Below are positions 8,686 through 18,583 of a DNA stretch of 64,000 nucleotides, piece after piece. The position numbers and the translations under genes are program-made. Below the pieces are notes generated by a model, which searched no databases, had not been told where the DNA came from, and saw only the letters and a program-made list of their open reading frames with translations. Positions within the stretch are counted from its first letter, which is position 1. Every line of letters begins with the position of its first letter. The stretch comes from Chloroflexota bacterium. Its GTDB lineage: Bacteria; Chloroflexota; Dehalococcoidia; Lucifugimonadales; UBA3495. The DNA lies in NCBI GenBank assembly GCA_028874075.1, contig JAPPLU010000092.1, positions 54,594 through 118,593 of the forward strand, in the 5' to 3' direction.

Positions 8686-8735
8686 GCCGGAAGAATAACC
8701 TCGGCAGTCAAGGTAGGGCGTCCACTCGGCCCCGC

Positions 8736-9497
8736 CTACATGCACAGCATTCCCCCATCAATGGTAACCACCTGCCCGGTTATGAACGACGACCGGTCGG
8801 AAGCCAGCATCAGGCACATCCCCACAATATCCTCCGCCTCGCCCAGCCGCTTCAGCGCGGTGGCGTTCACCGTGCGGTTGACCTGCTCGTCGTTGCGGGC
8901 GTCCCGCCAGCGGGGGGTGTTGATGCTGCCCGGGGCAATGGCGTTCACGTTGATGTTGTAAGGCCCCAGTTCCCGGGCCATTGTGGCCGTCAACCCGATG
9001 ATTCCCGCCTTGGAAGCGGAGTAGGCCGCCGACGTAGGTTCCGCCGACCCTCGCCGTCCCACTATGGACGACATGCTTACAACCTTGCCGTAACGCCGCT
9101 CCTTCATGTGGGGCACCACGGCCCGGAAGCAATAGAAGCTCCCCTTCACGTTCACGTCGAAGTTGTGGTCCCAGTCCATATCGTTCAGTTCTTCCAGGGA
9201 ACCGGTCAGGTTAGGGCTGACGGCGTTGTTTACCAGGATGTCTAGGCGGCCATACTCGTCCAGCGTACGGGCCACTGCCGCTTCAACCAACGAACTGTCG
9301 CTGACGTCGGTGGGTATGGCGACTGCGCTGCCGCCCCGTTCCCTAATGTCTCCCACCGTGGCGTCGGCCCGCTGAGGGTCCAGTTCGGCAATGGCCACCG
9401 ATGCACCTTCTTCAGCAAAAGCCAGGGCAAAAGACTGTCCAATTCCGTGGCCACCGCCGGTAATGAATACAACCTTGTCCGCCAGTCCCAGGTCCAT
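8736..9497 (-). CDS. Short-chain dehydrogenase/reductase
   Basis: A classical 253-residue SDR using NAD(P)H. The cofactor loop is TGGGHGIG (residues 13-20), NNAV lies at about 90, and the catalytic Ser (SMSS, 141-144), Tyr159 and Lys163 (YSASK) are all present. The acidic residue after strand 2 (AIAELD) favours NAD(H). The C-terminal IDGG is the family's usual end. The start at 9497 follows GGGAGGACAGGCT; longer in-frame starts reach into sequence unlike the family. It is convergent with the GIY-YIG gene and divergent from the MDR dehydrogenase. The substrate is unknown. Confidence 0.9.
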   Translation of the reverse strand: MDLGLADKVVFITGGGHGIGQSFALAFAEEGASVAIAELDPQRADATVGDIRERGGSAVAIPTDVSDSSLVEAAVARTLDEYGRLDILVNNAVSPNLTGSLEELNDMDWDHNFDVNVKGSFYCFRAVVPHMKERRYGKVVSMSSIVGRRGSAEPTSAAYSASKAGIIGLTATMARELGPYNINVNAIAPGSINTPRWRDARNDEQVNRTVNATALKRLGEAEDIVGMCLMLASDRSSFITGQVVTIDGGMLCM

Positions 9498-9759
9498 AGC
9501 CTGTCCTCCCATTGCGGGCTGTTTTCGCCCCTGTCGATTTGACAAATATTGCCGCACTATGCGGGCAGGCCGGCATTCTACAACAATTCCAGGGCCGGAG
9601 CCAAAAAACATCCGGCAATCGCAACCATGTGTTATGGTAACCGTAACCGGTGAAACATATAATTTAATCGCTAGGGTTTCGTTAACGGCATGATTCCTCC
9701 GTCAGGTCTTGAACATTAGGTTTACTTCAGTTGATACAATCTCGTGTGGTGAGGCCGAA

Positions 9760-10803
9760 ATGAAAGCAATGGTTCTGCGAGAACAGGGCGGCCCCCTTTC
9801 CCTGGAAGATGTCCCCGTTCCCCAGCCTGGTACCGGGGAAGTTCTGGTTCGCGTTCGGGCCTGTGGTCTGGGTCTCACTTTGGTCTGGAACCTCAAGGGC
9901 CGCGGTTTTGGCCGGGGAACCATCCCCGATAAGGTCCCCCGCATCATCGGCCACGAAATCGCTGGCGACGTCGTGGAAACCGGACCCAACGTCACGTCCT
10001 TCAAAACCGGCGACCGGGTCAATGTCTACTTCTACCTCACCTGTGGCAACTGCCGCTGGTGCAATGTGGGACGCGAAGACCTGTGCGACAACCACGCTGG
10101 CTACGTCGGACGCCAGATTGACGGTGGCCTGGCCGAGTATGTCGTCCTGCCCGAACGCAATCTGTGCCATATCCCGCCGGAAATGGGCTACGTGGACGCC
10201 GCCGTAACCGCCGACGCCATCGCAACCCCAGTCCACGTCCTCCGCGAGCGTGCCCACGTCCGCGCCCCGGAAACGGTGATGGTTGTTGGCGCCGGCGGCG
10301 GAGTGGGCATTCACATGGTGCAGATGGCCAAGGTGCTGGGTGCTCGAGTCTTTGCGGTGGACATTACCGCTGAAAAGCTGGCCCTGGCCAGGGAAGCTGG
10401 CGCCGACGAGACAATCAATTCCCGGGAGGTGGGCTTCGACGAGGAAGCCCGCCGCTTGACCGGAGGTCGGGGAGTGGACGTGGTTGTCGAAATGGTGGGC
10501 ATTGCCGACACTATGCAGGCCAGCCTGGACAGCCTGGGCAAGGGCGGCCGCCTCGTGTTTGTAGGCTCATACGACGGGCAAGCCGTTTTGCCCCTCAACT
10601 CCCGGTCTCTGAGCAACGAACTGGTCCTGACCGGTTCCCGATACTGCAGCCGCCAGGAACTGGCCGAAGCCGTCGAGTTGGTGGCCCAGGGTCGCATCAG
10701 ACCCATAGTTACCCGACTTTGCCAGATGGAAGAGGCAGAAGAGGTGCTGCAAAGCATCGAGGCCATGGAACAACCGGGCCGCGCCTGCGCCGTACTGCCT
10801 TAG
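9760..10803 (+). CDS. Zinc-type medium-chain dehydrogenase/reductase, catalytic Cys replaced
   Basis: A 347-residue MDR protein. The structural zinc lobe is intact (Cys95, Cys98, Cys101, Cys109), as are GHE (65-67) and the Rossmann motif VVGAGGGVGIHM. At the usual catalytic-zinc site, however, the family pattern ACGVCHTD reads ACGLGLTL: the ligand Cys is Gly38 and the Asp is Leu41. The protein should therefore bind the structural but perhaps not the catalytic zinc, as in some zinc-independent reductases. It has TGAGGCCGAA as a ribosome site and is 49 nt before the ThDP enzyme on the same strand, so they may act in sequence on a 2-oxo acid or acyl compound. Confidence 0.85.
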   Translation: MKAMVLREQGGPLSLEDVPVPQPGTGEVLVRVRACGLGLTLVWNLKGRGFGRGTIPDKVPRIIGHEIAGDVVETGPNVTSFKTGDRVNVYFYLTCGNCRWCNVGREDLCDNHAGYVGRQIDGGLAEYVVLPERNLCHIPPEMGYVDAAVTADAIATPVHVLRERAHVRAPETVMVVGAGGGVGIHMVQMAKVLGARVFAVDITAEKLALAREAGADETINSREVGFDEEARRLTGGRGVDVVVEMVGIADTMQASLDSLGKGGRLVFVGSYDGQAVLPLNSRSLSNELVLTGSRYCSRQELAEAVELVAQGRIRPIVTRLCQMEEAEEVLQSIEAMEQPGRACAVLP

Positions 10804-10852
10804 GCCATAGCCATATAGTGAACCACCGTACATTCAATACTGGAGGCGAACC

Positions 10853-12538
10853 ATGCGCGGAGGAGATGCCGTCGTTCATGCCCTGGAAAAAGAGGGGATC
10901 GAGTATATAACCGGTTTCGCCGGCGGTGGGGAACAGCCTTTGTGGCCCGCCCTCCGGCAGTCGTCCACCATTAAGGTTTTTTCGGCCCGCCACGAGCGGC
11001 AGGGCGTTGAAATCGCCGACGGTTACGCCAGGGCAACGGGCAAAGTCGGCGTGGCCCTCTGTGGCACTGGACCTGGCGCCACCAACACTCTGACCGGAAT
11101 CGCCGGAGCATACGCCGACAACATTCCTGTGTTGCTGCTCATGGGCCAGCACCCCCTCGCAAATATGGGAAGGGAAATCCAGCAGGAGGCTCCTTCCAGC
11201 ATTTTCGACAGCTTTGTCAAATGGAAGGGCACCTTCTCGAAAATAGAAGACATTCCCTCCATCATGCGCCGGGCTTTCACTGCCCTGCGGTCCGGAACTC
11301 CTGGGCCGGTAGTCCTGGAAATGCCTTCAGACGTGCTGTCTGCGGAAGCCCCTGACGAAGTATTGCACTACGAACCCGTTGGGCCCGGTCGCAAGGCTGG
11401 CGCAGACCCGGCGGACATCGAACGGGCCGCCGACATCCTGGTCAACGCCAGTTATCCCATCCTGAATTTGGGTGGCGGCGTGCTGGCCGCCGAGGCCTGG
11501 AACGAGGCGCGAGAACTAGCCGAAATGCTCTCCATGCCGGTGGCCACCACCCTGGTCGGGAAGGGCACATTCCCCGAGAACCATCCCCTCTCCCTGGGCG
11601 GCGGAGTTTACCCCCGCAGCAAGTATGCTTCCGGCCAGGCCCTGCACATCAACCGCAAGGCCGATGCGGTTCTGGCCGTCGGCAACTCATTCCGATTGCC
11701 CAACGGCACCGACGGACGCCCCATTCCGGAAGGCGTCAATCTCATCCACGTCAATGCCGATCCGGCGGACTTGAACAAGATCTATCCCGCAGACGTGCCC
11801 ATTCTGGCCGATGCCAGGCTGGCCTTGCAGTCAATAAACACGGCGGTTCGCGACCGCTTGGGGCCAGGTGGCGGTGGCATCAAGGAAGAAGTGGTAGCCG
11901 AAATCCAGCAGGCCAGGGCCAAGTGGCTTGGGGAATGGGCGCCCGTTTTCAATGACACCACAGCCCCCACCAACGGCTACCGGGTGGTCCAGGAGCTGAT
12001 GAAACTGGTCGACCTGGACCGGACCGTGGCCCTCCACGATGCGGGGGGCAGCCGTGGCTACCTTTCCCCATTCTGGCTGGCGACCATGCCCCGCAACTAC
12101 ATCGGCATGGGCGGAATGGCCGCCATGGGCTGGTCGATGGGCGCCACCGTAGGAGCCAAGCTGGGACGCCAGGACCACCTGGTCTTCCACGTCATCGGCG
12201 ACGCTTCCTTTGGCATGGTAGGTATGGAAATCGAGACCGCCGTACGAATGGGACTGCCCACCCTGACCGTTCTCCTCAACAACGGCGGTACCGGCGGCGG
12301 GTTGATGGCAATGGAACGTCCCAATGCCGCGCCTCCTGCCATGGCGGAGCTAGGAGGCAACTTCAGCATGGTTGCCCGGGGGCTTGGTGCCTACTCCGAG
12401 AGAGTCGAGGACCCGGAGGAAGTCTCCTCCGCCTTGCAACGCTGCATCCAGGCCACCGAAGCAGGCCAGGCCGCACTGTGCGAGGTGATCATCCGGCCCA
12501 TGCCTACGCCGGATGCCCCCGATGACTGGTCACTGTAA
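10853..12538 (+). CDS. Thiamine diphosphate-dependent enzyme, acetolactate synthase-like
   Basis: A 561-residue three-domain ThDP enzyme of the acetolactate synthase / benzoylformate decarboxylase superfamily. The activating Glu48 lies in HERQGVEIADGYAR, the Pyr domain continues with CGTGPGATNTLTG, and the cofactor motif runs from GDASF (449) to NN (476-477). The middle domain has the ILNLGGGVLAAEA segment typical of this group. There is no adjacent ilvN/ilvH regulatory subunit, and the context is catabolic, which argues against a biosynthetic acetolactate synthase. A decarboxylase or carboligase acting on a 2-oxo acid is the fair call. It begins after CTGGAGGCGAACC. Confidence 0.85.
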   Translation: MRGGDAVVHALEKEGIEYITGFAGGGEQPLWPALRQSSTIKVFSARHERQGVEIADGYARATGKVGVALCGTGPGATNTLTGIAGAYADNIPVLLLMGQHPLANMGREIQQEAPSSIFDSFVKWKGTFSKIEDIPSIMRRAFTALRSGTPGPVVLEMPSDVLSAEAPDEVLHYEPVGPGRKAGADPADIERAADILVNASYPILNLGGGVLAAEAWNEARELAEMLSMPVATTLVGKGTFPENHPLSLGGGVYPRSKYASGQALHINRKADAVLAVGNSFRLPNGTDGRPIPEGVNLIHVNADPADLNKIYPADVPILADARLALQSINTAVRDRLGPGGGGIKEEVVAEIQQARAKWLGEWAPVFNDTTAPTNGYRVVQELMKLVDLDRTVALHDAGGSRGYLSPFWLATMPRNYIGMGGMAAMGWSMGATVGAKLGRQDHLVFHVIGDASFGMVGMEIETAVRMGLPTLTVLLNNGGTGGGLMAMERPNAAPPAMAELGGNFSMVARGLGAYSERVEDPEEVSSALQRCIQATEAGQAALCEVIIRPMPTPDAPDDWSL

Positions 12539-12830
12539 TCGGGACGCCCTCTAACTGCATCCAGGCAAAGCTGTTTCGCCGAATTCCAATAGTAGGGTGA
12601 GCCGTGTGATCAACGGCAACGCTGCGCGCAAAAGATGGGTGTTCTTCAGATTTCATCTGATCCGGTTAGACTGTTAACACGCTTTTCATCCCCCTGATAG
12701 GATATAAGTAATATAGGCGAAACTGAAGGCCCCACGTACCGATTCCGGCAATGACTTCGCAATTAGCCACAAAGCCGATCCCGCCAGCTTCTTCCTGGTT
12801 CGGCTGCAAGTTTGAATCGAGGGGAAAACC

Positions 12831-14684
12831 ATGCCATACCAGCCCATAGAAGACTACGGAATCATCGGCAATATGCACACCGTGGCGCTGGTGGGCATGA
12901 ACGGCTCCATAGACTGGTATTGCTCACCCAATTTCGACTCGCCCAGCATTTTCGCCGCCATTCTGGACGACAAGAAGGGTGGACACTTCAAGATCGCGCC
13001 GGCCTTCCAGCACGATGACCTGACCACCAAGCAGATGTACTGGCCGGAAACTAACGTCCTGGTCACCCGCTTCCTTTCCTCGGAAGGTGTTGGAGAAGTC
13101 ATCGACTTTATGCCGGTAGGGGACCATCACGACTTCCACCGCCGGAGCGAGCTAATTCGGCGAGTGAACGTGGTTCGGGGCGAAATGAACTTTCGGATGG
13201 AATGTTTCCCGGCCTTCAACTTTGCCCGCAACGACCATGAAATCAGCCTGAACGCACTGGGGGCGGCCATGATCTCCGAGGGAGTCCGCCTTCAGCTGAC
13301 CACCAGCCAACCCCTGGAGCAGGTAAGAAACGGCCTGGTGAGCGAGTTCACCCTGCAGGAGGGACAGACCGCCACCTTTGCCCTCGACGACGTGGCCAAC
13401 AACCGGGGGCCGGTGCTGCCCCTTGACGAGGATGAAAGCGAGCACCTGTTTGCCGGAACTGTAGAATACTGGCGCAACTGGCTTTCCCAGTGCACCTACC
13501 GGGGCCGGTGGCGGGAAATGGTGCAGCGGTCGGCTCTGGTGTTGAAGTTGTTGACCTACGACCCTACCGGCGCCATCGTGGCCGCTCCCACTTGCAGCCT
13601 CCCCGAAGATGTGGGCGGTGAGCGGAACTGGGACTACCGCTATACCTGGATCCGGGACGCCGCCTTCACCCTCTACGCACTGCTTCGGATTGGCTTCACC
13701 GAAGAAGCAACCAAGTTCATGAAGTTCATCGAGGCCCGGGCCAGCGAGCTCAATCCCGACGGTTCCCTGCAGATTATGTACGGCATAGATGGGCGCCACG
13801 AACTGGTCGAAGAGGAGCTGTGGCACCTCGAAGGCTATAAGGGATCAACACCGGTCCGGGTGGGCAACGGAGCCTATAACCAGCTGCAGCTGGACATTTA
13901 CGGCGAGTTGATGGACTCGGTTTACATCTACAACCGTCACGCCGAGCCAATTTCCTTTGACTTCTGGCTTCACCTGCGTCGCCTTACAGACTGGGTGGTG
14001 GAGAACTGGCATCGCGAAGATGAGGGTATCTGGGAAGTCAGGGGCGGCCGAAAGCACTTCGTTTATTCCAAGCTCATGTGCTGGGTGGCTATCGACCGGG
14101 CCATCCGCCTGGCTGACGCCCGATCCTTCCCCGCAGACCGTCCCCGCTGGGAGGCGACAAGGGACGCTATTTACGAGGAAATAATGGAGCAAGGTTGGTG
14201 CGAGGAACGGCAGTCCTTTGTCCAATATTACGGCAGCCAGTCGCTGGACGCTTCCAACCTGCTGATGCCCCTGGTGTTCTTTGTGGCACCCTCGGACCCG
14301 CGGATACTGAAGACCCTGGAGGCAATTAACCAGTCGCCGGATAACGGCGGATTGGTCTCCAACAGCCTGGTTTACCGCTACAACTTAGAGGCTTCTCCCG
14401 ATGGGCTGAACGGCCACGAGGGCGCCTTCAACATTTGCACCTTCTGGCTGGTGGAGGCCATGAGCAGGGCCGGACGATACGATCCCGGGGCTCTGGACCA
14501 GGCCCGGCTTATTTTCGAGAAGATGCTGAGCTACGCCAACCACCTGGGTTTGTATGCGGAGGAAACCGGCCACAGCGGGGAGGGACTCGGCAATTTCCCC
14601 CAGGCCTTCACCCACCTGGCGCTAATCAGCGCCGCCTGCAACTTGGACCGGGACATCGACACCGCGGGCCAAGTATTGTGGTAG
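12831..14684 (+). CDS. Glycoside hydrolase family 15 protein (glucoamylase/trehalase-like)
   Basis: A 617-residue GH15 enzyme. The N-terminal beta-sandwich opens with [20 protein letters not shown] and [14 protein letters not shown], as in bacterial GH15. The (alpha/alpha)6 barrel holds [19 protein letters not shown], then [17 protein letters not shown] and, near the end, [16 protein letters not shown] with the presumed catalytic base. Members hydrolyse alpha-glucosidic bonds in maltooligosaccharides or trehalose by inversion. No signal peptide is visible, so it is cytoplasmic and probably acts on storage glucan or trehalose. Ribosome site GAGGGGAAAACC. It stands alone, convergent with the next gene. 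Confidence 0.9.
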   Translation: MPYQPIEDYGIIGNMHTVALVGMNGSIDWYCSPNFDSPSIFAAILDDKKGGHFKIAPAFQHDDLTTKQMYWPETNVLVTRFLSSEGVGEVIDFMPVGDHHDFHRRSELIRRVNVVRGEMNFRMECFPAFNFARNDHEISLNALGAAMISEGVRLQLTTSQPLEQVRNGLVSEFTLQEGQTATFALDDVANNRGPVLPLDEDESEHLFAGTVEYWRNWLSQCTYRGRWREMVQRSALVLKLLTYDPTGAIVAAPTCSLPEDVGGERNWDYRYTWIRDAAFTLYALLRIGFTEEATKFMKFIEARASELNPDGSLQIMYGIDGRHELVEEELWHLEGYKGSTPVRVGNGAYNQLQLDIYGELMDSVYIYNRHAEPISFDFWLHLRRLTDWVVENWHREDEGIWEVRGGRKHFVYSKLMCWVAIDRAIRLADARSFPADRPRWEATRDAIYEEIMEQGWCEERQSFVQYYGSQSLDASNLLMPLVFFVAPSDPRILKTLEAINQSPDNGGLVSNSLVYRYNLEASPDGLNGHEGAFNICTFWLVEAMSRAGRYDPGALDQARLIFEKMLSYANHLGLYAEETGHSGEGLGNFPQAFTHLALISAACNLDRDIDTAGQVLW

Positions 14685-14780
14685 GCGCTGCCTTCTCCAC
14701 GCAAAGGCAAGAAGTTTTACTGGTTTCCAGGCATAAATCTCGTTAGTACTTGTTCGTGACCATAAGTGGATTAAGAGGCG

Positions 14781-16181
14781 CTAAACAGACTTCCGTCGGT
14801 CATCCAGCCGGCGGGCCTTGGGCAGCACTCCGGCCCCGGTCAGCGGCGCCAGGCTGTCCGGTTCCACCATCTCCACCTTGATGCCCACGTTCAGCCGGTC
14901 GCGGAAAGTACGCTCAAGGTCCCGGTGGATGAAGTCCAGGTCGGTGGCCTCGGTAGTGTGCTCCACCTGTACCGTCATTTCCTCCCGGTTCCCCAGCCTT
15001 TCCACGATGCAGTAGTACTCCCCGGTGAGGCCGCTCTTGGTGGCCACAATGGTCCCAACGCCCTCGGGCCAGACGTTTACACCCCGCAACTTGACCATGA
15101 AGTCGGAACGGCCGTGGATGGGATCTATTTTCTGCATCCAGCTGCCACACTCGCACTGACCCTGGGGCCACAGGCGGGTAACGTCCTTGATGTCGTAACG
15201 GACGATGGGATAATTCTCCTTGTAGAGCGCGGTAACGATCATGGTGCCCAGCTCGCCCGGCTCTACAGGTTCATAGGTATCCGGGTCCACTATCTCCACG
15301 ATGAATGCGTCCTCCCAGATGTGGTGCCCCCCGGCATAGGGACACTCGGAGGAGATAGCCTGCACCTCGTGCATGCCGTAGGTGTCGAAGGCAGGGACTC
15401 CCCAGGCCTCCTTGACCAAATCCGACTTGCCAAAACACTCGATGAGCTTCAGCTTCAGGTCCTTGCCTACCTCCAGACCCATATCTTTGGCCACCTGGGA
15501 CATGTGAATCAGGTACTCGGGGAATCCAATAAGAGCGTTGACCTGCCACTTCTGGGCGATTTCCAGCGCGCGGGAAGTGCGGGTGACTACGCCGGCGCTG
15601 GTGGTCACGGGGATGCAGCCCAGCCATTGCCACAGGGCTTCGTGGGCGGAATAGGCGGCGTTGTGCGTGGAATACAGCAGGGTGTTCATGACCACGTCGC
15701 CGGGCTTGAAACCATGCCAGTAGTAGGAGCGGGACCGCAGGATGTTGCCCACTTCCCGGTCCCAGGGCGTGTAGAAGGTGGGCCGGGGCTCGCCGGCGGT
15801 GCCGCCGCTGGAATGGATGCGCCAGGGAATCTCCCCGGCCAGCACGTCGCGTCCCACGTAGTCGCCAAAGGGCGGGTTGGCGTCCACGCTCTGTCGAATG
15901 TCCTCCACCGTGTACATGGGCGCCTTCTTAAGGTCGTCAATGGTCTTGATGTCCCCTGGCTCGACTCCGGCCTCGTCCCATTTGCTCTTGTAGAAAGGTA
16001 CTTTGTAGGCCCGCGCCACCGCCTCCCGCAGCCTCCGTTCCTGGAGTTCACGAATCTCCTCCACGCTCAGCATGAAGACGCCCCGGAAGTAGTCCGGCGC
16101 CGGCGGGTATTCCCGCACCAGTTCCTCGAAGTCGATGGACTTGTAGTAAAAAGGTACATCATGCAGATTTTGTAGGACCAA
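14781..16181 (-). CDS. Phenylacetate-CoA ligase-like adenylate-forming enzyme
   Basis: A 466-residue member of the PaaK branch of ANL adenylating enzymes, which activate aryl or other acids as acyl-AMP and then CoA thioesters. Visible are the opening helix (QERRLREAVARAYKVPFYKSK), the ATP loop HSSGGTAGEPRPTFYT, YGMHEVQAIS, and near the end GRSDFMVKLRGVNVWP, the hinge and A10-like region. The start is probably the TTG at 16181: a perfect AGGAGG lies six bases upstream (16193-16188). Reading from a GTG at 16247 would add 22 residues without a good ribosome site. It fits the aromatic-catabolic context, but the substrate is not known. Confidence 0.85.
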   Translation of the reverse strand: MVLQNLHDVPFYYKSIDFEELVREYPPAPDYFRGVFMLSVEEIRELQERRLREAVARAYKVPFYKSKWDEAGVEPGDIKTIDDLKKAPMYTVEDIRQSVDANPPFGDYVGRDVLAGEIPWRIHSSGGTAGEPRPTFYTPWDREVGNILRSRSYYWHGFKPGDVVMNTLLYSTHNAAYSAHEALWQWLGCIPVTTSAGVVTRTSRALEIAQKWQVNALIGFPEYLIHMSQVAKDMGLEVGKDLKLKLIECFGKSDLVKEAWGVPAFDTYGMHEVQAISSECPYAGGHHIWEDAFIVEIVDPDTYEPVEPGELGTMIVTALYKENYPIVRYDIKDVTRLWPQGQCECGSWMQKIDPIHGRSDFMVKLRGVNVWPEGVGTIVATKSGLTGEYYCIVERLGNREEMTVQVEHTTEATDLDFIHRDLERTFRDRLNVGIKVEMVEPDSLAPLTGAGVLPKARRLDDRRKSV

Positions 16182-16229
16182 AACGGGCCTCCTAATCGAA
16201 TCCTGAATCAGGGGTATTGCTGCAACGGA

Positions 16230-16302
16230 TTTTTCACAAGGAGACACGGAGACACCGAGTTTCTCTGCGCAACTCCGTGCCTCTGCGTCTCTCTGTGAAA
16301 AA
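16230..16302. repeat. Imperfect inverted repeat, 31-bp arms (CACGGAG type)
   Basis: Arms 16230-16260 and 16272-16302 pair over 31 bp with six mismatches and an 11-base loop. The core is CACAAGGAGACACGGAGACA against CTCCGTGCCTCTGCGTCTCT. It lies between two genes on the same strand. Elements of this wording, with runs of GAGACACGGAG, recur in unrelated environmental genomes and behave like dispersed palindromic repeats. As RNA it could form a long hairpin and act as a terminator after the amidohydrolase. Confidence 0.7.
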
Positions 16303-16314
16303 AACCTCCCACGC

Positions 16315-17226
16315 CTACCCCTCCAGCTTCAACGCCCTAACCGCATTCCCTCGCACAAACTTCTCATAAACTTCCGGCTTGATGGTGCGGTGCGCTCCGC
16401 CCCAGTCAAAGCCGTTGTCCACGATCGTCTGATAGTCGTCCAGCCACACCTTGGGGTTAATGGCGGGGTAGTCGCTGCCGAAGACCAGCTTGTCCTGCAG
16501 CACCGTGTTCATGTACTGGAAGACTATCGGCTGGGTGGCGTAGATATACCGGGGCAGCCAGCCCGACAGGTCCAGGTACACGTTCTCGTGGCGCCAGCAG
16601 ACCGCCAGGGCCTCTTCGGTCCAGGGCCAGCCGAAGTGGGTCATAATAATGCGCAGGTCGGGGAAGGCGGTAGCCACGTCATCCAGCATCACCGGACGGC
16701 AGCCATTGATGGTGCAGCGGGTCATGCGGGTGGTGCCCGTATGCACCAGGATGGCGATGTCCAGTTCCACGCACTTGGCGTAAATGTCCCACATCAGTTC
16801 CTTGTCATTCGGACAAAACTCCTGGTAGGCGGGGTGGAACTTCAAGCCCTTGCAGCCCAGTTCCTTGGCCGCCCGCTCAATCTCCCGCAGGGCCAGGGGG
16901 CCCATGTGAGGGTCAACCCCGGCAAAGGGGATGAACAGGTCGGGGTACTTTTCAGCATAGAGAGCCAAATAATCGTTGGGCAGCGCCCGCCCCCACTGGT
17001 TGTAGGACACCATGTTGACGATAACCGCCTTGTCCACACCGGCTTCCTGGAAGGTCTCGTAGGTCTCGTCGATGGTGATGAACTGCTTGCCGTGGTGGGG
17101 CGCCTCGGGACTGCGGCCAAAGAAGTCGTAGTGGGCTTCGGTGTAGGAAGGCCCATGGCCCAGGCAGGTCTCCTGGGTAAAGGGGTGTATGTGAATGTCA
17201 ATGGGCTTGATGGCCGGGGTGGTCAT
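16315..17226 (-). CDS. Amidohydrolase family protein (ACMSD-like amidohydrolase 2)
   Basis: A 303-residue TIM-barrel metal-dependent hydrolase of the amidohydrolase-2 group, which includes decarboxylases such as ACMSD and gamma-resorcylate decarboxylase. The metal-binding DIHIH is at residues 10-14. Further ligands are expected in KFHPAYQEF, THFGWPW and FGSDYPAINP, the last with the catalytic Asp. Its place beside aromatic-type catabolic genes makes decarboxylation or hydrolysis of a ring-cleavage product plausible. Its start follows GCAGGAGGAATGA, a strong ribosome site. The exact reaction cannot be read. Confidence 0.85.
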   Translation of the reverse strand: MTTPAIKPIDIHIHPFTQETCLGHGPSYTEAHYDFFGRSPEAPHHGKQFITIDETYETFQEAGVDKAVIVNMVSYNQWGRALPNDYLALYAEKYPDLFIPFAGVDPHMGPLALREIERAAKELGCKGLKFHPAYQEFCPNDKELMWDIYAKCVELDIAILVHTGTTRMTRCTINGCRPVMLDDVATAFPDLRIIMTHFGWPWTEEALAVCWRHENVYLDLSGWLPRYIYATQPIVFQYMNTVLQDKLVFGSDYPAINPKVWLDDYQTIVDNGFDWGGAHRTIKPEVYEKFVRGNAVRALKLEG

Positions 17227-17372
17227 TCATTCCTCCTGCGGGGCTGGGCAAATTTCCCGCCTATCTTATACCGTTGGCCTACGGCGGGCAAGGAAAAACC
17301 TTGCCCGCCAAGCGCTATTGTGGTATTAACCATCCATTCGCAGCAACTGGCACACCCCTGAAGGAGTCTCCT

Positions 17373-18485
17373 ATGACCACGCCCCGAATACCCCTGGCCA
17401 GGGAAATCGACCGCGTACCCTCCAGCCGGGTCCCCCTGGACGCTGCCCAGGAACTTCGCTTCCAGCGTCTTGCCGAGTCAGCCGTAATGATTGACGTTCA
17501 CCAGCACCCGATGATCCTGCCTGAAGACGTCAGCCGGTTGACCGAATATCTGCGCACCAACATCTACGGCTGGGGCTACGAGGCGGTGCGCCAGGGCGGG
17601 TGGACAGCGGTAACCACCGCCAACATGTTCCGGTGCCTGGTCAATAATCCCGATATGTCCTTCGCCGAGTTCGACGACATCCTCACCGAGGTGGGGCTCA
17701 TGCTTTCCGACGTGGACCGGCAGGAGGACGTGGTCAAGGTAACCAATGCCTCGGAAATAGAAGCCGCCCGGCAGCAGGGCAAGGTCGGCTTCATGCCCAC
17801 CCTGGAGCACCTTGCCATCGGCAACGACATCAACCGCCTGGACATTCTCTACAGCGCGGGGGTGCGGCTGGCGGGCCTCACCTATAACCGCAAAAACTAC
17901 ATAGGCGACGGGCAGCAGGAACGCAACGCTGGTGGCCTCAGCGAATTTGGCGTGGAAGTAGTCCGGCGCATGAACCAGCTTGGCATGTGTATCGACGTCT
18001 CCCACGCCTCCATTCCCACTGCCATGGACGCCATAGAATTTTCCGAGGCTCCCATCACCTTCAGCCACAACGCTTCCTACACCCTGCGGCCCACCACCCG
18101 CACCCGCCGGGACGATGAACTGGTGGCCTGCGCTCGCAAGGGCGGCCTCATAGCCATAACAGCCGTCCCCAACTCCCTGAGCGACGATCCTGAGCAGGAC
18201 ATCAACTGCGTTCTGGACCACTACGACTACATGGTCAACCTGGTAGGCGTCGACCACGTGGCCATCGGCACCGACACCAACGTGGGTGACCACGTGGACT
18301 TCCACCACTATGTCCTCAACCGTTCCTACGAGGAACTACCTTCCCCCTACTTGAACGGATTGGAATCGCCGGCCGACGGCCAGAACATCATCCGGGGCCT
18401 CGTAAGCCGGGGCCATTCCGACGAGGACATATTGAAGATTGTCGGCGGCAATGCGATGGATTTCTTCCGGCGGGTTATGGGGTAG
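17373..18485 (+). CDS. Membrane dipeptidase family protein (peptidase M19)
   Basis: A 370-residue M19 renal-dipeptidase homologue, a dinuclear zinc TIM-barrel enzyme. The HxH pair is in MIDVHQHPM, the bridging Glu in MPTLEHLAIGND, and the other ligands in DVSHASIPTAMD and FSHNASY. IGTDTNVGD near the C-terminus corresponds to the barrel's last catalytic Asp. No signal peptide is seen. Family members hydrolyse dipeptides, and some act on D-amino-acid or dehydro dipeptides. The ATG at 17373 follows GAAGGAGTCTCCT. It is divergent from the amidohydrolase. Confidence 0.85.
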   Translation: MTTPRIPLAREIDRVPSSRVPLDAAQELRFQRLAESAVMIDVHQHPMILPEDVSRLTEYLRTNIYGWGYEAVRQGGWTAVTTANMFRCLVNNPDMSFAEFDDILTEVGLMLSDVDRQEDVVKVTNASEIEAARQQGKVGFMPTLEHLAIGNDINRLDILYSAGVRLAGLTYNRKNYIGDGQQERNAGGLSEFGVEVVRRMNQLGMCIDVSHASIPTAMDAIEFSEAPITFSHNASYTLRPTTRTRRDDELVACARKGGLIAITAVPNSLSDDPEQDINCVLDHYDYMVNLVGVDHVAIGTDTNVGDHVDFHHYVLNRSYEELPSPYLNGLESPADGQNIIRGLVSRGHSDEDILKIVGGNAMDFFRRVMG

Positions 18486-18583
18486 CCCTTACGGCCATCC
18501 CCCTCCCGACAGGGGCCGGTGCCTTACCTAGCATGGGAAAAGAAACATAGCTCCAGGTAATTGGCAGGTATGAGTGGCTCACT

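Noticed and set aside
10853..12538. Biosynthetic acetolactate synthase IlvB
   Set aside because: No regulatory subunit or ilvC lies nearby; it sits next to an MDR dehydrogenase in a catabolic block.
14925..16175. Long open frame opposite the phenylacetate-CoA ligase-like gene
   Set aside because: The minus-strand frame holds all the adenylate-forming motifs; the + strand frame has none.
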